From: Mrakia gelida
Taxonomy: Eukaryota > Basidiomycota > Tremellomycetes > Cystofilobasidiales > Mrakiaceae
Assembly (NCBI GenBank): GCA_024345305.1
Contig: BRON01000008.1
Location: 868,001-932,000, forward strand
DNA: 64,000 nucleotides
Reading direction: 5' to 3'
Positions 51,096 to 61,391 of the stretch are shown here, one piece after another; position 1 is the first letter of the stretch, and the number at the start of each line of letters is the position of its first letter. Both the position numbers and the translations under genes were made by a program. Below the pieces are notes generated by a model. It was not told where the DNA came from, did no database searches, and saw only the letters and a program-made list of their open reading frames with translations.

Positions 51096-54000
51096 ATGTC
51101 AAGCAACTACTCCAAGAAGCTGGATCACAAGCTGTTCAAGCTCACTGCTCTCGATGGTACCAACTACGAGACGTGGTCAGTAAGGATGGAGATCGCTTTT
51201 GGAGAAGCAGGAATCAAGCCCGTCGTCCTCGGTACGAAAACCAGGCCCAACCTCACCCCGGAAATTATGGAAAAGGACACCACCGGACAAGAGGTCGTGA
51301 AGCAGCAGAACAACGTCAAGGACATCGAAGAATGGGACCATATGGACGAGTTCGCGCTCCACAGGATTCAAATGGCGGTCAGCGACCGAGAACTACCTCG
51401 GATCCGGAACTGCAAACACGCAAAGGAGGCATGGGATCTTCTGAGGAAGACTCACAAGGTGGAAGGAGGAGCGGGAGAGGTCATGGCCATCCGAAGGATG
51501 AGGGACCTCAAGATGGAGGAGGGAGAACCAGTACAGGAGTACATCGACGAATTCCAAAGGATCATCGACGACATGTCAGCTCTCGGCCTCAACATCCCAG
51601 ACAGGATGAGCACAATGTTCTTCCTCAGTGGATTACCTGCATCACTCGAACAATTCATTCAACACCAAACGCTCCAGGCGCAAGAATCAAAACAAGAACT
51701 CAACCCAACCGCCGTCGCCACATCCCTCCTCATCCACGTAAGGACTCACGAGTCTCTCAAACCGACAGGTACTTCATCGTCGAAGGAAACAGCCCTCCTT
51801 GTCGACAAGAGGACCGCCAAGTGCCATCAGTGCAACAAGGTCGGACACTTCAAGTCGGAGTGCTGGGAGTTGAATGGAGGAAAGCCCACGGGGCAGGGAC
51901 AAGGTGGAAAGGGAAGGAAGTTCGGGAAGGGGAAGAAGGAGAACAAGGGGAACTGGAAGGATAGGGAAGAGGCGCACCTCGTAGACTACGGTCTTCAAGC
52001 AGGATCCGACATCGCGACGTCGGCCCAAGCGCTCTTCGCTCAAACCAAGCATGGATACATCGCCGATAGTGGAGCGTCAAACCACATCGTCGGGGACCGG
52101 GAACGCTTCGTGACATACAAGGCGCACAACGGAACGGTCACGACGGCCAACGGATCAATCGTTCAGATCCTCGGCATCGGCTCCATCCACCTCCAGACCA
52201 CCGTGAAAGGATCAAGGAAGGCCTTCACCATCTCCGACGTATACCACATCCCAGGGTTCAGCAACCTCATCAGTATTGGTCAACTCGGTAACAAAGGAGT
52301 CGAGACCAGGTTCCCCAGCAAGGGGACAACCCAAACCAACAAGCGATGCCAGTTCCTTCGAGACGGATCGCTGTTCATGGAGGGAAAAGAGGTGTCGAAG
52401 AACCTCTACATGCTGGACGTGAGCGACTTCAAGGGAGTCGGCTCAGGAGGAGAAGACGTAGCACTCGCGGCAACAGGAGTCGACAAGATCGAGGTCCTTC
52501 ATCGCCGGCTCGGTCACGCTTCTATCTCCGCCATGGAGGAGTTGTCTCGTCAGAAGCTCCGACCAACCTTCACCAAAAAGGACATCATCGGATTCAAGGA
52601 AAGGATCTGCGTACCTTGCGTCGAAGGGAAACAACATCGAACTCCATTCCCCACCTCCACCACCAAAACCACTTCACCTCTCGAACTCGTCCACACGGAT
52701 CTCGCCGGACCGATGCCAATCGCCTCGGCTCAAGGAATGCGTTACATGATGACGATCTGGGACGACTTCAGCAACTACCACTGGTCGTTCGCATTGAAGA
52801 GGAAGTCGGAAACACTGGCAACATTCATCGCCTGGAGGAAAAGGGAGGAGAAAAGGACCAATCACGTCGTCAAACGGATCAGGTCAGACAACGGTGGGGA
52901 ATACACGTCGAAGGACTACGAGTTCTACCTCCGGGACGAAGGAATCACCAAGGAAACGACTATCCCACGCACACCGCAACAAAACGGCAAGGCCGAACGA
53001 GGAATGCGAACCATCGAGGAGAAGATCACCTGCGCGCTACGAGACGCGAGGGACCTCGACGGATCCTACTGGGCGGAAGCCATGAACTACGCCACATACA
53101 CAATCAACCGCATTCCCTCATCCTCAGTCAACTCTCAAACCCCCTACCAAGCCTACTACAAAAGGAAGCCCGACCTCACTGCAATGCGGACGTTCGGAGC
53201 TCTCGCTTACGCGCTCAACCTTCAAAAGATCAAGCATCAACCCAAGAGCATCAAGTGCATCTTCCTCGGATACGGCGATCTCAACGGGAAGAAGGCCTAT
53301 CGACTTCAAGTCCATGGAGACCCCAAGCGGTCGATCCTTCATTCTCGGGACGTTATCTTCGACGAAACACGTGGAGTCCACCAGACGGTGGAGCTACCAG
53401 GAATGGGACAAGCCGGAATCAAGGAGGACCACAAGGAGGAGGAAGAAGAAGAGAAGGAACTAGAGGAGGACAAAGGAGAGGAACAGCACCTACTCAAGTC
53501 CAACCAACAAGACCCGGTCAGGGAGACCGAGGCAAGGAAACCCAACCCATCACGCGTCAAGCACTCCTACACTTACGAGCCCATCATCGATGAACCGGCT
53601 GTCGATTTGAGTGGGAGCTACGGACGAGGTCAACGGCACAAGAAACCTCTCACAGGAACAGGAGACTCGGCAAGATTTGTCCAGACAGACTACGACATCA
53701 CCGACTTCATTTCGGAGGACTTCGCCGGACACGCTCAAGCGACGCAACCCAAACTCGAGGATCTTCCACCACCCTCCGTCCCAAATACATACGGAGAAGC
53801 CATGGCGTCGGAGCACGCATACTTCTGGAGGGAAGCGATGGACGAAGAGATGGTGTCGATGGAAGGGAACGGAGTCTTTGAACTCACAGAGCTACCCTCA
53901 GGATCAAAAACGGTCAGAGGTCGCTGGGTCTACGCGCTCAAGAAAGGAGCCGACGGGAGGATTACTCGCTTCAAAGCTAGATGGGTCGCCAAGGGATTCA

Positions 54001-55403
54001 GTCAGCAAGAAGGAGTCGACTACGTCGAGACGTACGCGCCGGTATCAAAGCTCAACTCACTCAGGATCGTCCTCGCCATCACAGCATCGGAGGATCTCGA
54101 TCTAGTCCAAGGAGACTTCAAGACGGCGTTCCTCACAGCCGACCTAGTGGAAACGGTCTTCATGGAACAGCCAACAGGGTACGAACAAAAGGGAGCCGAC
54201 AAGAAGAAACTCGTCGCGCATCTCCTCAAGGCCCTATACGGACTCAAACAATCGCCACTCGCGTTCTACAATCACTCCTCAAAGTTCTTTCAAACTCAAC
54301 TCAATCTCCATCCACTCGAAGCGGACCCTTGCATCTACATAGGGCATAGGAAGGGACGACGGATCATGTTGGTCCAGTACGTTGACGACTTCGTCGCCGC
54401 AGGAGACAACGAGGATTTGGAGTGGGTCATGACGGAGATCCAAAAGAAGTTCAAGATCGACGACAGAGGAGACCTCAACCCAGGAACAATCCTCGGGATT
54501 GACGTTACGAGGGACCGCAAGGCGGGGACAATGGACCTCAGCCAGAAACGATACGTTCAAACGGTCCTCGAACGATTCAACATGGTCGACGCTAAACCAA
54601 ACAAGGTTCCGATGGACGACTTTAGGCAACTGTCGGTCCAATCGGAGGATTCGGGATCAGAGAAGCTGGACGGAGTACCCTACCTCGAAGCGGTGGGATC
54701 GTTGATGTACCTCCAAGTCTGCACTCGACCGGACATCGCCTTCGCCGTCGGAGTTCTCAGCCGATTCAGTTCGGACCCACGAAGGGTTCATTGGGGAGCA
54801 GTCAAGAAGGTCATGCGATACCTACAAGGATCAGCAGACACGTCGCTTCAACTTGGAGGACACTCGGACGCTCCAATCGCAGAACTATGGACCGACTCCG
54901 ACTACGCCGGAGACACGGAATCAAGACGATCAACAACAGGATTCGTCGTCAAGGTATTTGGATCCACAGTCATCTGGGCAAGTCGACGCCAAAAGGCAAT
55001 CAGTCTCTCTTCTCTTGAAGCAGAGTACATCGCTCTCTCCGCAGGATGCCGGAGCCTTAGGTGGGTCGCCAAGATCCTCGCTCAACTCGGATACGACACC
55101 GGATCGATCCCAGTAAACGTAGACAACCAAGGAGCCATCGAAACAACCAAGAACGGTACTCACTCGGAAAAGACCAAGCACATCGACGTCGCGTACAAAT
55201 ACGGACGAGAGGCCCAACAGAGTGGATTCATCAAGCTCAACTACTGTCCCACCGAGGACATGCAGGCAGACATCCTCACCAAGGCTCTCGGAGTCGAAAA
55301 GCTCGAACGGTTCAAGAAATCGCTCAACATCCAGAAGGAACCCTCGCGCATGGATCAGAAGACCAGCGGAGACATGGATGGAAACCCGCAGAGGGGGAAA
55401 TGA
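51096..55403 (+). CDS. Gag-Pol polyprotein, Ty1/copia type
   Basis: One frame of 1435 codons from ATG 51096 to TGA 55401-55403, with no frameshift or stop between gag and pol. Gag: LFKLTALDGTNYETWSVRM near the N-terminus, LPASLEQFIQHQTL, and a CCHC zinc knuckle CHQCNKVGHFKSEC (about residues 247-260). Protease: YIADSGASNHIVGD. Integrase: HRRLGHASISAM with CVPC (HHCC zinc site), then catalytic residues in HTDLAGP, SDNGGEYTS and PQQNGKAER. Reverse transcriptase: RFKARWVAKGFSQQEGVDY, GDFKTAFLTADL, ALYGLKQSP and the YVDD active site. RNase H: WTDSDYAGDTESRRSTTGF, SSLEAEYIALS and KHIDVAYKYGRE. All catalytic residues that I can check are present, so the element may be active. Confidence 0.96.
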   Translation: MSSNYSKKLDHKLFKLTALDGTNYETWSVRMEIAFGEAGIKPVVLGTKTRPNLTPEIMEKDTTGQEVVKQQNNVKDIEEWDHMDEFALHRIQMAVSDRELPRIRNCKHAKEAWDLLRKTHKVEGGAGEVMAIRRMRDLKMEEGEPVQEYIDEFQRIIDDMSALGLNIPDRMSTMFFLSGLPASLEQFIQHQTLQAQESKQELNPTAVATSLLIHVRTHESLKPTGTSSSKETALLVDKRTAKCHQCNKVGHFKSECWELNGGKPTGQGQGGKGRKFGKGKKENKGNWKDREEAHLVDYGLQAGSDIATSAQALFAQTKHGYIADSGASNHIVGDRERFVTYKAHNGTVTTANGSIVQILGIGSIHLQTTVKGSRKAFTISDVYHIPGFSNLISIGQLGNKGVETRFPSKGTTQTNKRCQFLRDGSLFMEGKEVSKNLYMLDVSDFKGVGSGGEDVALAATGVDKIEVLHRRLGHASISAMEELSRQKLRPTFTKKDIIGFKERICVPCVEGKQHRTPFPTSTTKTTSPLELVHTDLAGPMPIASAQGMRYMMTIWDDFSNYHWSFALKRKSETLATFIAWRKREEKRTNHVVKRIRSDNGGEYTSKDYEFYLRDEGITKETTIPRTPQQNGKAERGMRTIEEKITCALRDARDLDGSYWAEAMNYATYTINRIPSSSVNSQTPYQAYYKRKPDLTAMRTFGALAYALNLQKIKHQPKSIKCIFLGYGDLNGKKAYRLQVHGDPKRSILHSRDVIFDETRGVHQTVELPGMGQAGIKEDHKEEEEEEKELEEDKGEEQHLLKSNQQDPVRETEARKPNPSRVKHSYTYEPIIDEPAVDLSGSYGRGQRHKKPLTGTGDSARFVQTDYDITDFISEDFAGHAQATQPKLEDLPPPSVPNTYGEAMASEHAYFWREAMDEEMVSMEGNGVFELTELPSGSKTVRGRWVYALKKGADGRITRFKARWVAKGFSQQEGVDYVETYAPVSKLNSLRIVLAITASEDLDLVQGDFKTAFLTADLVETVFMEQPTGYEQKGADKKKLVAHLLKALYGLKQSPLAFYNHSSKFFQTQLNLHPLEADPCIYIGHRKGRRIMLVQYVDDFVAAGDNEDLEWVMTEIQKKFKIDDRGDLNPGTILGIDVTRDRKAGTMDLSQKRYVQTVLERFNMVDAKPNKVPMDDFRQLSVQSEDSGSEKLDGVPYLEAVGSLMYLQVCTRPDIAFAVGVLSRFSSDPRRVHWGAVKKVMRYLQGSADTSLQLGGHSDAPIAELWTDSDYAGDTESRRSTTGFVVKVFGSTVIWASRRQKAISLSSLEAEYIALSAGCRSLRWVAKILAQLGYDTGSIPVNVDNQGAIETTKNGTHSEKTKHIDVAYKYGREAQQSGFIKLNYCPTEDMQADILTKALGVEKLERFKKSLNIQKEPSRMDQKTSGDMDGNPQRGK

Positions 55404-55433
55404 AGGAAGGGCTCTCAGCTCGTCGAGTGGGAG

Positions 55434-55660
55434 TGTTGGAAGGTGGCGACTCGCAGAGAGGTCTTACGTGGTAGCTTAGTAACGCGTCTCGTTCAGTCCC
55501 CTTGTTAGTAACCATTCTTCGTAAACAGCTTTGTAAGCTACCTTCAGATCACGTGACCATTTCCATAGTATATAAACCTTTCGAGTAGCTAGCTTTATAC
55601 AACAAGCTTTGAACCACATCCTGCAGACATCCCTAAGCTCAAGTGGACGACCCAACAACA
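55434..55660 (+). repeat. 3' long terminal repeat
   Basis: 227 bp, identical by eye to the 5' LTR. It is preceded by a short purine run (GAGTGGGAG, 55425-55433) that may be the polypurine tract for plus-strand priming. Confidence 0.95.
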
Positions 55661-55665
55661 TCGCT
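55661..55665. repeat. Target-site duplication, right copy (TCGCT)
   Basis: TCGCT directly after the 3' LTR matches the left copy at 50818-50822, fixing both LTR borders exactly. Confidence 0.95.
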
Positions 55666-56046
55666 CTCACTTCCCCTCGTCAGGCTCTTTTCATCTCCCA
55701 CCCTCCCTCCTGTTTTCCTTCACGAACGCGCATCTCAGCTCCTCTTTCCTCTCAACCCGAGCCCAAGAAAGGTGAATGAACTAAGTAGCAAGAGAGAAAG
55801 AAAGAAAGAACCTCGAGTCCTGTCCGAAGACTCGAACCGAAAGAAGAAGCAAGGAAGAGAACTAAAGAAGGAGGCGAGGCCGAAGGGTATACTAGGCTGG
55901 TTAGGAAAGGTAGGTCGTTGACCGACCTTCCAAAAGAGAGAGGGCAAAAGGATCGAAGGCGAAAGAACGAAGGGGCGAAGAAAGAACGAAAAGACGAAAC
56001 GGAACCGGGGTCGTTGTTTTGTTGTCGATTTGGTTGGGGGTTCTAT
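55666..56046. other. Flank between retrotransposon and TUB2 stop
   Basis: This is 381 bp, purine-rich on the plus strand (GAAAGAAAG runs 55790-56000), consistent with a pyrimidine-rich TUB2 3' UTR. No gene seen. Confidence 0.5.
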
Positions 56047-59000
56047 CTATTGCTGCTCCTCCTCGTACTGCTCCTCACCCTCCTGGATCTCCTCGGTGTA
56101 CTCCTCCTCGGTTCCGGCGGACTCGTACTGCTGGTCTGTGGGATGCGAAGGTAAAGGAGATGAGGGGGAGGTCAGCGAGGGAACGAGGACGCGTTGAAGG
56201 GGAGAAGAGGCGGAGAGATAGGGACGAACACTCGGAGACGAGATCGAGCATGCTGAGAAGGGAGAAAAGAAAGAGAGGAAGGCGCGAGGTTAGCGACGAG
56301 CTTGGAGAGCGAAGGGAGGGACGAAGGCGAGACGGCGCTCAAACTCACTTCGACTCGGCCTCGGTGAACTCCATCTCGTCCATACCCTCTCCAAGGTACC
56401 AATGCAAGAAAGCCTTCCGCCTGTACATGCTGTTGGTCGGCGAGAACAAGACCAAAACCAAGAAGGAAAGAAGAAGAGCGAGGAGTCAGCGACCGACGAA
56501 CGGCTGGACGCCACTCGAAACGAGAAAGGGAAACGTACGCCGAGAACTGAGAGTGGGTTCGCTTGAAGAGCTCCTGGATGGCAGTGCTGTTTCCGATGAA
56601 GGTAGCGGACTGCTTGACACCGACGGGGGGAACGTCACAGACCGAGGTGAGGACGGAGTTGGGGATCCACTCGACGAAGGCCTGGAGGAAGCGAAGGGAG
56701 GGGAAGAAGGTCAGAGAACGAGGAGGTAGCGTGGGACACGCGACTTACACCCTGGTTCTTCTGTCGGAGGTTGTAGGAAGCCTCCTCGACGTCTCGCATG
56801 GAGATCTTGGCACCTGAGGAAGGAGGGGAAGCAGAGCCGAAGGTCAGCGATTGCGTCCTCGTTCGAAGCTCGACGGAGGGTTCGAGAGAAACGAACCTCG
56901 GAAGATGGTGGCAACGGTGAGCCATCGTCCGTGAGCGGGATTGGTGGCTGCAGAGGCGGAGAAGAGACGCAGGAGTCAGCGAAGGTCGAAGGGACGAACG
57001 AGCGAAAGGAAACGCAAGCTCACCAGCCATCATCGACCTAGGGTCGAACATCTGAGCGGTAAGATCGGCGATGGAGGTGGTCTGGTAAGCCTGTCCTCCG
57101 GGCTGTTGAAAGAAGAGTCGAATAGACGCGTCAGTGCGGCGAGAACGAGACAAGCAGACGAAGGAGGGACGTAGATGGACGAACAGCGACAAGAGGAGCG
57201 TATCCGGTCATGAAGAAGTGGAGTCGAGGGAAAGGAATCATGTTGACCGCGAGCTTTCGGAGATCGGAGTTGAGCTGTCCAGGGAATCGAAGGGTGGTGG
57301 TGATACCGGCCATGACTCGAGCGACTGGGACGAGGAAGCGAGGGAGATCGGTCAGTTCAGCTCGCCGTTCTCAGTACGAACGAGATGAGGGAAGCGATGA
57401 GACTCACTGATGGAGTTAAGGTTCTCGTAGGTAGGCGAGGCGGTCTTGAGGGTCCTGACACAGATGTCGTAACTGGAGAAGGACGAGGACGAGAGGTGAG
57501 CTGGGGTTCGACGAACGGCGGCGAGCTCGAAGGAAGGAACACGTACAGAGCCTCGTTATCGATACAGACTGGAGGACAAGAGGTTCAAGTCAGCTACAGT
57601 CGAAGAGAGAAGTGGAAAGGAGGAGGGAGGACGACTCACAAGTGAGATCGGAGTTCTCAACAAGCTGGTGGAACGAGAGCAGGGCGTTGTAGGGCTCGAC
57701 AACGGTGTCGGAGACCTGGAGAGTTGCAGCGAAGCAGAGACGATTCCAAATGATCAGCTCCTCGCGCTCTACATCTCCTCGCCCCAATCACAATGAATTA
57801 CGCTCGAAACTCACCTTAGGCGAAGGCAAAACCGAGAAGGTGGCGAGCATTCGGTCGGGGAACTCCTCCTTGACCTTGCTCAACAGGAGGGAACCCATAC
57901 CGGATCCGGTTCCTCCTCCGAGGGAGTGGAGGAGCTGGAACCCCTGAAGGAGATCACATCGCTCGGCCTGGATTCGGAGAACGTCTGTGAGAGGTGAGAG
58001 AGGGCGAGGAGGAGGTCAGCTTTGGCGCGCGAAAGTCGAGTTGAGCTCTCCTCCTCGAGTATTTCGTTCGAAAGCTGAAGAGCAAGAAACGAGGGAACGT
58101 ACCAAGAACGGAGTCGACGAGCTCGGCTCCCTCAGTGTCTGTAGAAGCGAGATGAAAGCGATGCCGAGTCAGAAGGAGAAGGCCGGAAGGTGAGAAGGAG
58201 GAGGAGGGGAGACGAACAGTATCCCTGTGAGGTGGCGATGGAAAAGGAGCGAGGCACGAGTTAGCGTTCTGGGGAGCTCTGTGCGAGCAAGGGGACTTTG
58301 GGGAGCGAGAAGAACGAACCTTAGCCCAGTTGTTTCCGGCTGAAAGCGAACAAAGGAAAGGAGGAACGTGTCAGGGACGAGGTCGAAGCGGAGAGGCGGA
58401 GGGCAAGAGAGGAAGGAAGGAAGGAGATTGCGAACCTGGAAGGAGAGGTCGGAGAGAGAAGAGGAAGCATGTCAGCGACGAGGACTCGACGAGTATCGAG
58501 CGAGGAGAGACCACGTACCTCCAGACTGTCCAGAGATGAAGGTGTCGGGTCGGAAAAGCTAGTGAAGATGGAGGGAGGAAAGGTACGAGGGTTGATTTTG
58601 GGTCAGCTTTCCTTCCTCCTTCCTCGTCCCTCGATCAATCTCTAGACCTCCGAGGCAAGCAGATCTCGCTCCCTCGCCTAGCTCGGACCTCTATCCCTCC
58701 CATCAAAGGTATCCCGAATTCCAGCGAGTGTTTCCAGAGAAGGAAGAGACTCACGTTTCCGAGGGGACCAGCCTTGATGTTCTCTCCAGTTCCAGGTTCG
58801 AGATCGATCTGGATCGACCTGGGAACGTACTTGTTCGCAGAAGCTACACAAAGAAGAGAGAGAAGAAGCGAGTCAGCCTCGAGTGGGTAAGCGAGGAGAT
58901 GTCGAGGGAGGCGATGGAATTGGGAGGAGGACAAGGGGAGGCGGAGATGTTGAAGGAGGAGGAGGGCCAGAGGGGTGCGTGTGGGTTGGAGGTGGAAGGG

Positions 59001-59466
59001 AGGAGGTTGAAGCTTACCCTCGGTGAAGTAGACAGCGGACCTGACGAGCTGCTGGGGGTCCTTTCCAACGTACATTCCAGTGCATCTCACAAAGATCAAA
59101 AGAAGAGAAAGGTAAGGATGGGAAGGGAGGGAGGGAGCGAAGGAAAGGATGGGGGAGGTGAAGGGAAATGGTTGAACTCATCTCTTGTCCAACCCATGCT
59201 CAAGGAGGATGTGGTCCCAGAAAGCAGTTCCGAGCTGGTTACCAGCCTGGAGGAGAGAGTCGTACACGTTTTTATATCATCGAAGAGGAGGGAGCGAGGG
59301 GCGGGAAGATGGTTGTTGATTGAAGGTGGCGAAGGGGGAGGAAGGAGGAAGGAGGGAAAGCAAAGTGTCAGTCGAGACTCCAAAGGGAACCAGTCAAAGA
59401 TGCAAGAGAGAAAGAGAGAGGGGATTTGCTTACCTGACCGACCGACAAGTTGATGATCTCTCGCAT
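56047..59466 (-). CDS. TUB2: Beta-tubulin, about 20 exons
   Basis: GTP-binding microtubule subunit of about 447 residues. ATG 59466-59464 gives [11 protein letters not shown], continuing [73 protein letters not shown], the tubulin signature GGGTGSGMG (140-148), [73 protein letters not shown] and an acidic tail ending EEEQQ. About 20 exons include one of 20 nt (58320-58339) and one of 7 nt (58218-58224, GGATACT). The intron at 59080-59181 fits only AT-AC ends if the canonical length is kept. With that parse residue numbers match standard beta-tubulin (F167, C201). Residue 198 is Leu (57644-57646) instead of Glu, and residue 6 is Asn instead of His. Confidence 0.93.
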
Positions 59467-61391
59467 ATTAGAAGAGTAGAAAGAAGGCGAAGGGGAGGGG
59501 AGGGAGGAAGAAGGGAGAAGGTGAGAGTTGCGAGGAACTCGAAGCGAGGAGGGTCGAGCGCGACAAGAGCGAGGACGCGTTGTTTTCCTTTTTTTTTCTC
59601 TCCCCAAAGAGGAAAGTCTTCGAAATCCATCTCAATTCGATCATCCCGCCTCCCAGTCTCTGATACAACCATCTTGAGCACGATGCTGGTCGAAAAAAGG
59701 ACGATTTTTAACCACTCACTCCCTCGTGCTCTTGTCCCTCCGCCTGCGACCTCGACCTCCTCCTCCCTCCCCCTCTCCTGTTCCAACCAACTCCTTTTCT
59801 CACCACCCACAAAGCCCCACCACTTAAGCGCTACCTTGTGGGTGCTCACCAAAGAAGTATCTCTACTCGAAAGACTGGACTTCGACCTGCTCCAGATCGT
59901 CGAAAACCGAGCTCGGTGTCGGTCGCCCATGATGCGAGCTCGACTCAATTTCCCTCCCTCCCTCCCTCCTCCATCCCTCCACCCTCCTCACCCTCCTGCC
60001 CCTTTCCTTTGTCCCACCACTCCTCCACGTCTAGCCTGGTCGCCACTGTACTTACCTCCTTGTCACTCCCAAATCCTCGTCGCGACCAGGCCATCTCCTC
60101 CCTCCAACCGAGCTCTCCTCCTCCCCTCCGCTCTCTCCTCGAAGCTCACCTCCCTGATCTCCTCTCCCTCTCCCTCTCCCCCTTCTCTCGAAGCTTTCTC
60201 AACCTCCCTTCACTCCAACAGCCTACATCACACATCAGCTGTCCTCCCCATCTGACCCAAACACCACCCACCTTCAACCATCGCTCTCTCGATCTCCCAG
60301 CCGTCAGCTCCAACTCCTCCCAAGTCCAAAACTGAGCCATCTCCTCAGCAACCGACGTCTTGTACGACTCAGAAACATGTCAAAACCACGAGCATGGGCA
60401 CACGCAAGCCCGATTCCCCAGCGACTACAGTGTAGAAGAGGTCGTGGACCGACTGACAAAGGGGGAGCTTTCTTTGGCGCGTCGTCCTCTTTTCATTCTT
60501 CTTGGGGAGTCGCCCCCAGTTTCTACTCAGTACTTCGTTCAACAGTACTTCTGCTAGGTATATCAACGAGGGGAGAGAAACGGAAGGGCTGGGAAGATGA
60601 GGAGGGGAGGGAGAGGAAGTGAGGGTGAATTTGACGAGGAGGGGGACAGTCTGAGAGGGAGAAGCTTTTCCTGATTCGGTTTCGTCTAGGCTGGAGGATA
60701 TGGACCGAGCTTGTACGGGCTGCGTTTGTTGCAGGTAGCTCAACAATACCAGCTGCTTTCTGGGTTCTTCACGACTGGCGAGCGAGAAGGAGCGGACTCA
60801 ATCGAGCGACGCGTCGCGACTGCAGCTGCGAGTTCATCTTCTTCCTCGCTCTGAATGTCAGTTCTTCGAAGAGAAAAGCGGCCAGAACTAGAGATGTTGG
60901 ACTCTGTGAGCTCTCAAGCACTGACGGGCAGGCTCGGAGGGAGAAACGACGCGTCGCCCAACGAGTTTTGGGACGAGAAACAGACGAGAAATTCCGCTTC
61001 AACGTCCGCTCTTCAGACCCGAAGCTTTTCGATCAAAAACCTCACAGCTACTAGGCAAATCTGCCTCCGCTGCTAGCCTCTTGAGTTGATTCCTCAGCAT
61101 CAGTCATCAGCTTCGCTCATGAGCGCTCGATTTCGATCAACCTTCCCCTCCCTCCCTCCGTGCCCCCTGCCCTTCCTTATCCTCCAACCACCCCTCCCCT
61201 CTCTTCGTCACCCTTCCCTCCAAAGCCTCGTACGCCTTTCGCTCGCCCATCCTTTATTCCTCCGAAACCCTACCTCTCTCTCTCTCGGAAGATCTCCAAC
61301 GCAAGTCGCCATTCGTCGTCGCTCGCCTTCAAATCCCAACCCCTCCCTCTCCCTTCCCTTTCCCTTTTCTCTTCATCCGTGATCAAGCAAG
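59467..61391. other. Long region between TUB2 and GSH1, coding content uncertain
   Basis: This is 1.9 kb between divergent TUB2 and GSH1, larger than any other gap. It contains the candidate ORF below, a minus-strand candidate beginning MAQFWTWEELELTAG (ATG 60340-60338), two GACGCGTC palindromes (60808-60815, 60948-60955) and C-rich tracts before GSH1. A short, spliced gene on the minus strand between 60146 and 60750 is possible but I cannot assemble it. Confidence 0.4.
59683..60255 (+). CDS. Candidate hypothetical protein (low confidence)
   Basis: ATG 59683 opens an uninterrupted 190-codon frame ending at TGA 60253-60255. The central part reads like protein (LWVLTKEVSLLERLDFDLLQ, IVENRARCRSPMMRARL). 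The second half is a Pro/Ser-rich low-complexity sequence that could be translated UTR. The opposite strand is also open over much of this interval. No family recognised. Confidence 0.3.
   Translation: MLVEKRTIFNHSLPRALVPPPATSTSSSLPLSCSNQLLFSPPTKPHHLSATLWVLTKEVSLLERLDFDLLQIVENRARCRSPMMRARLNFPPSLPPPSLHPPHPPAPFLCPTTPPRLAWSPLYLPPCHSQILVATRPSPPSNRALLLPSALSSKLTSLISSPSPSPPSLEAFSTSLHSNSLHHTSAVLPI

Larger units (their letters stand above)
50823..55660 (+). mobile_element. Complete Ty1/copia LTR retrotransposon
   Basis: The element is 4838 bp: two 227-bp LTRs that begin TGTTGG and end CAACA, a 5-bp TCGCT duplication on both sides, and a single gag-pol frame between. The LTRs look identical base for base, so insertion is recent. 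Domain order gag, protease, integrase, reverse transcriptase, RNase H (integrase before RT) defines the copia/Pseudoviridae type. The element has no introns and no GACGCGTC motif, unlike the host DNA around it. Confidence 0.97.

Noticed and set aside
59080..59181. Tubulin AT-AC intron as a U12-type (minor spliceosome) intron
   Set aside because: The donor ATGAGTTC does not match ATATCCTT. The nearest branch-like CCTTAC is about 30 nt from the end, farther than usual for U12 introns.
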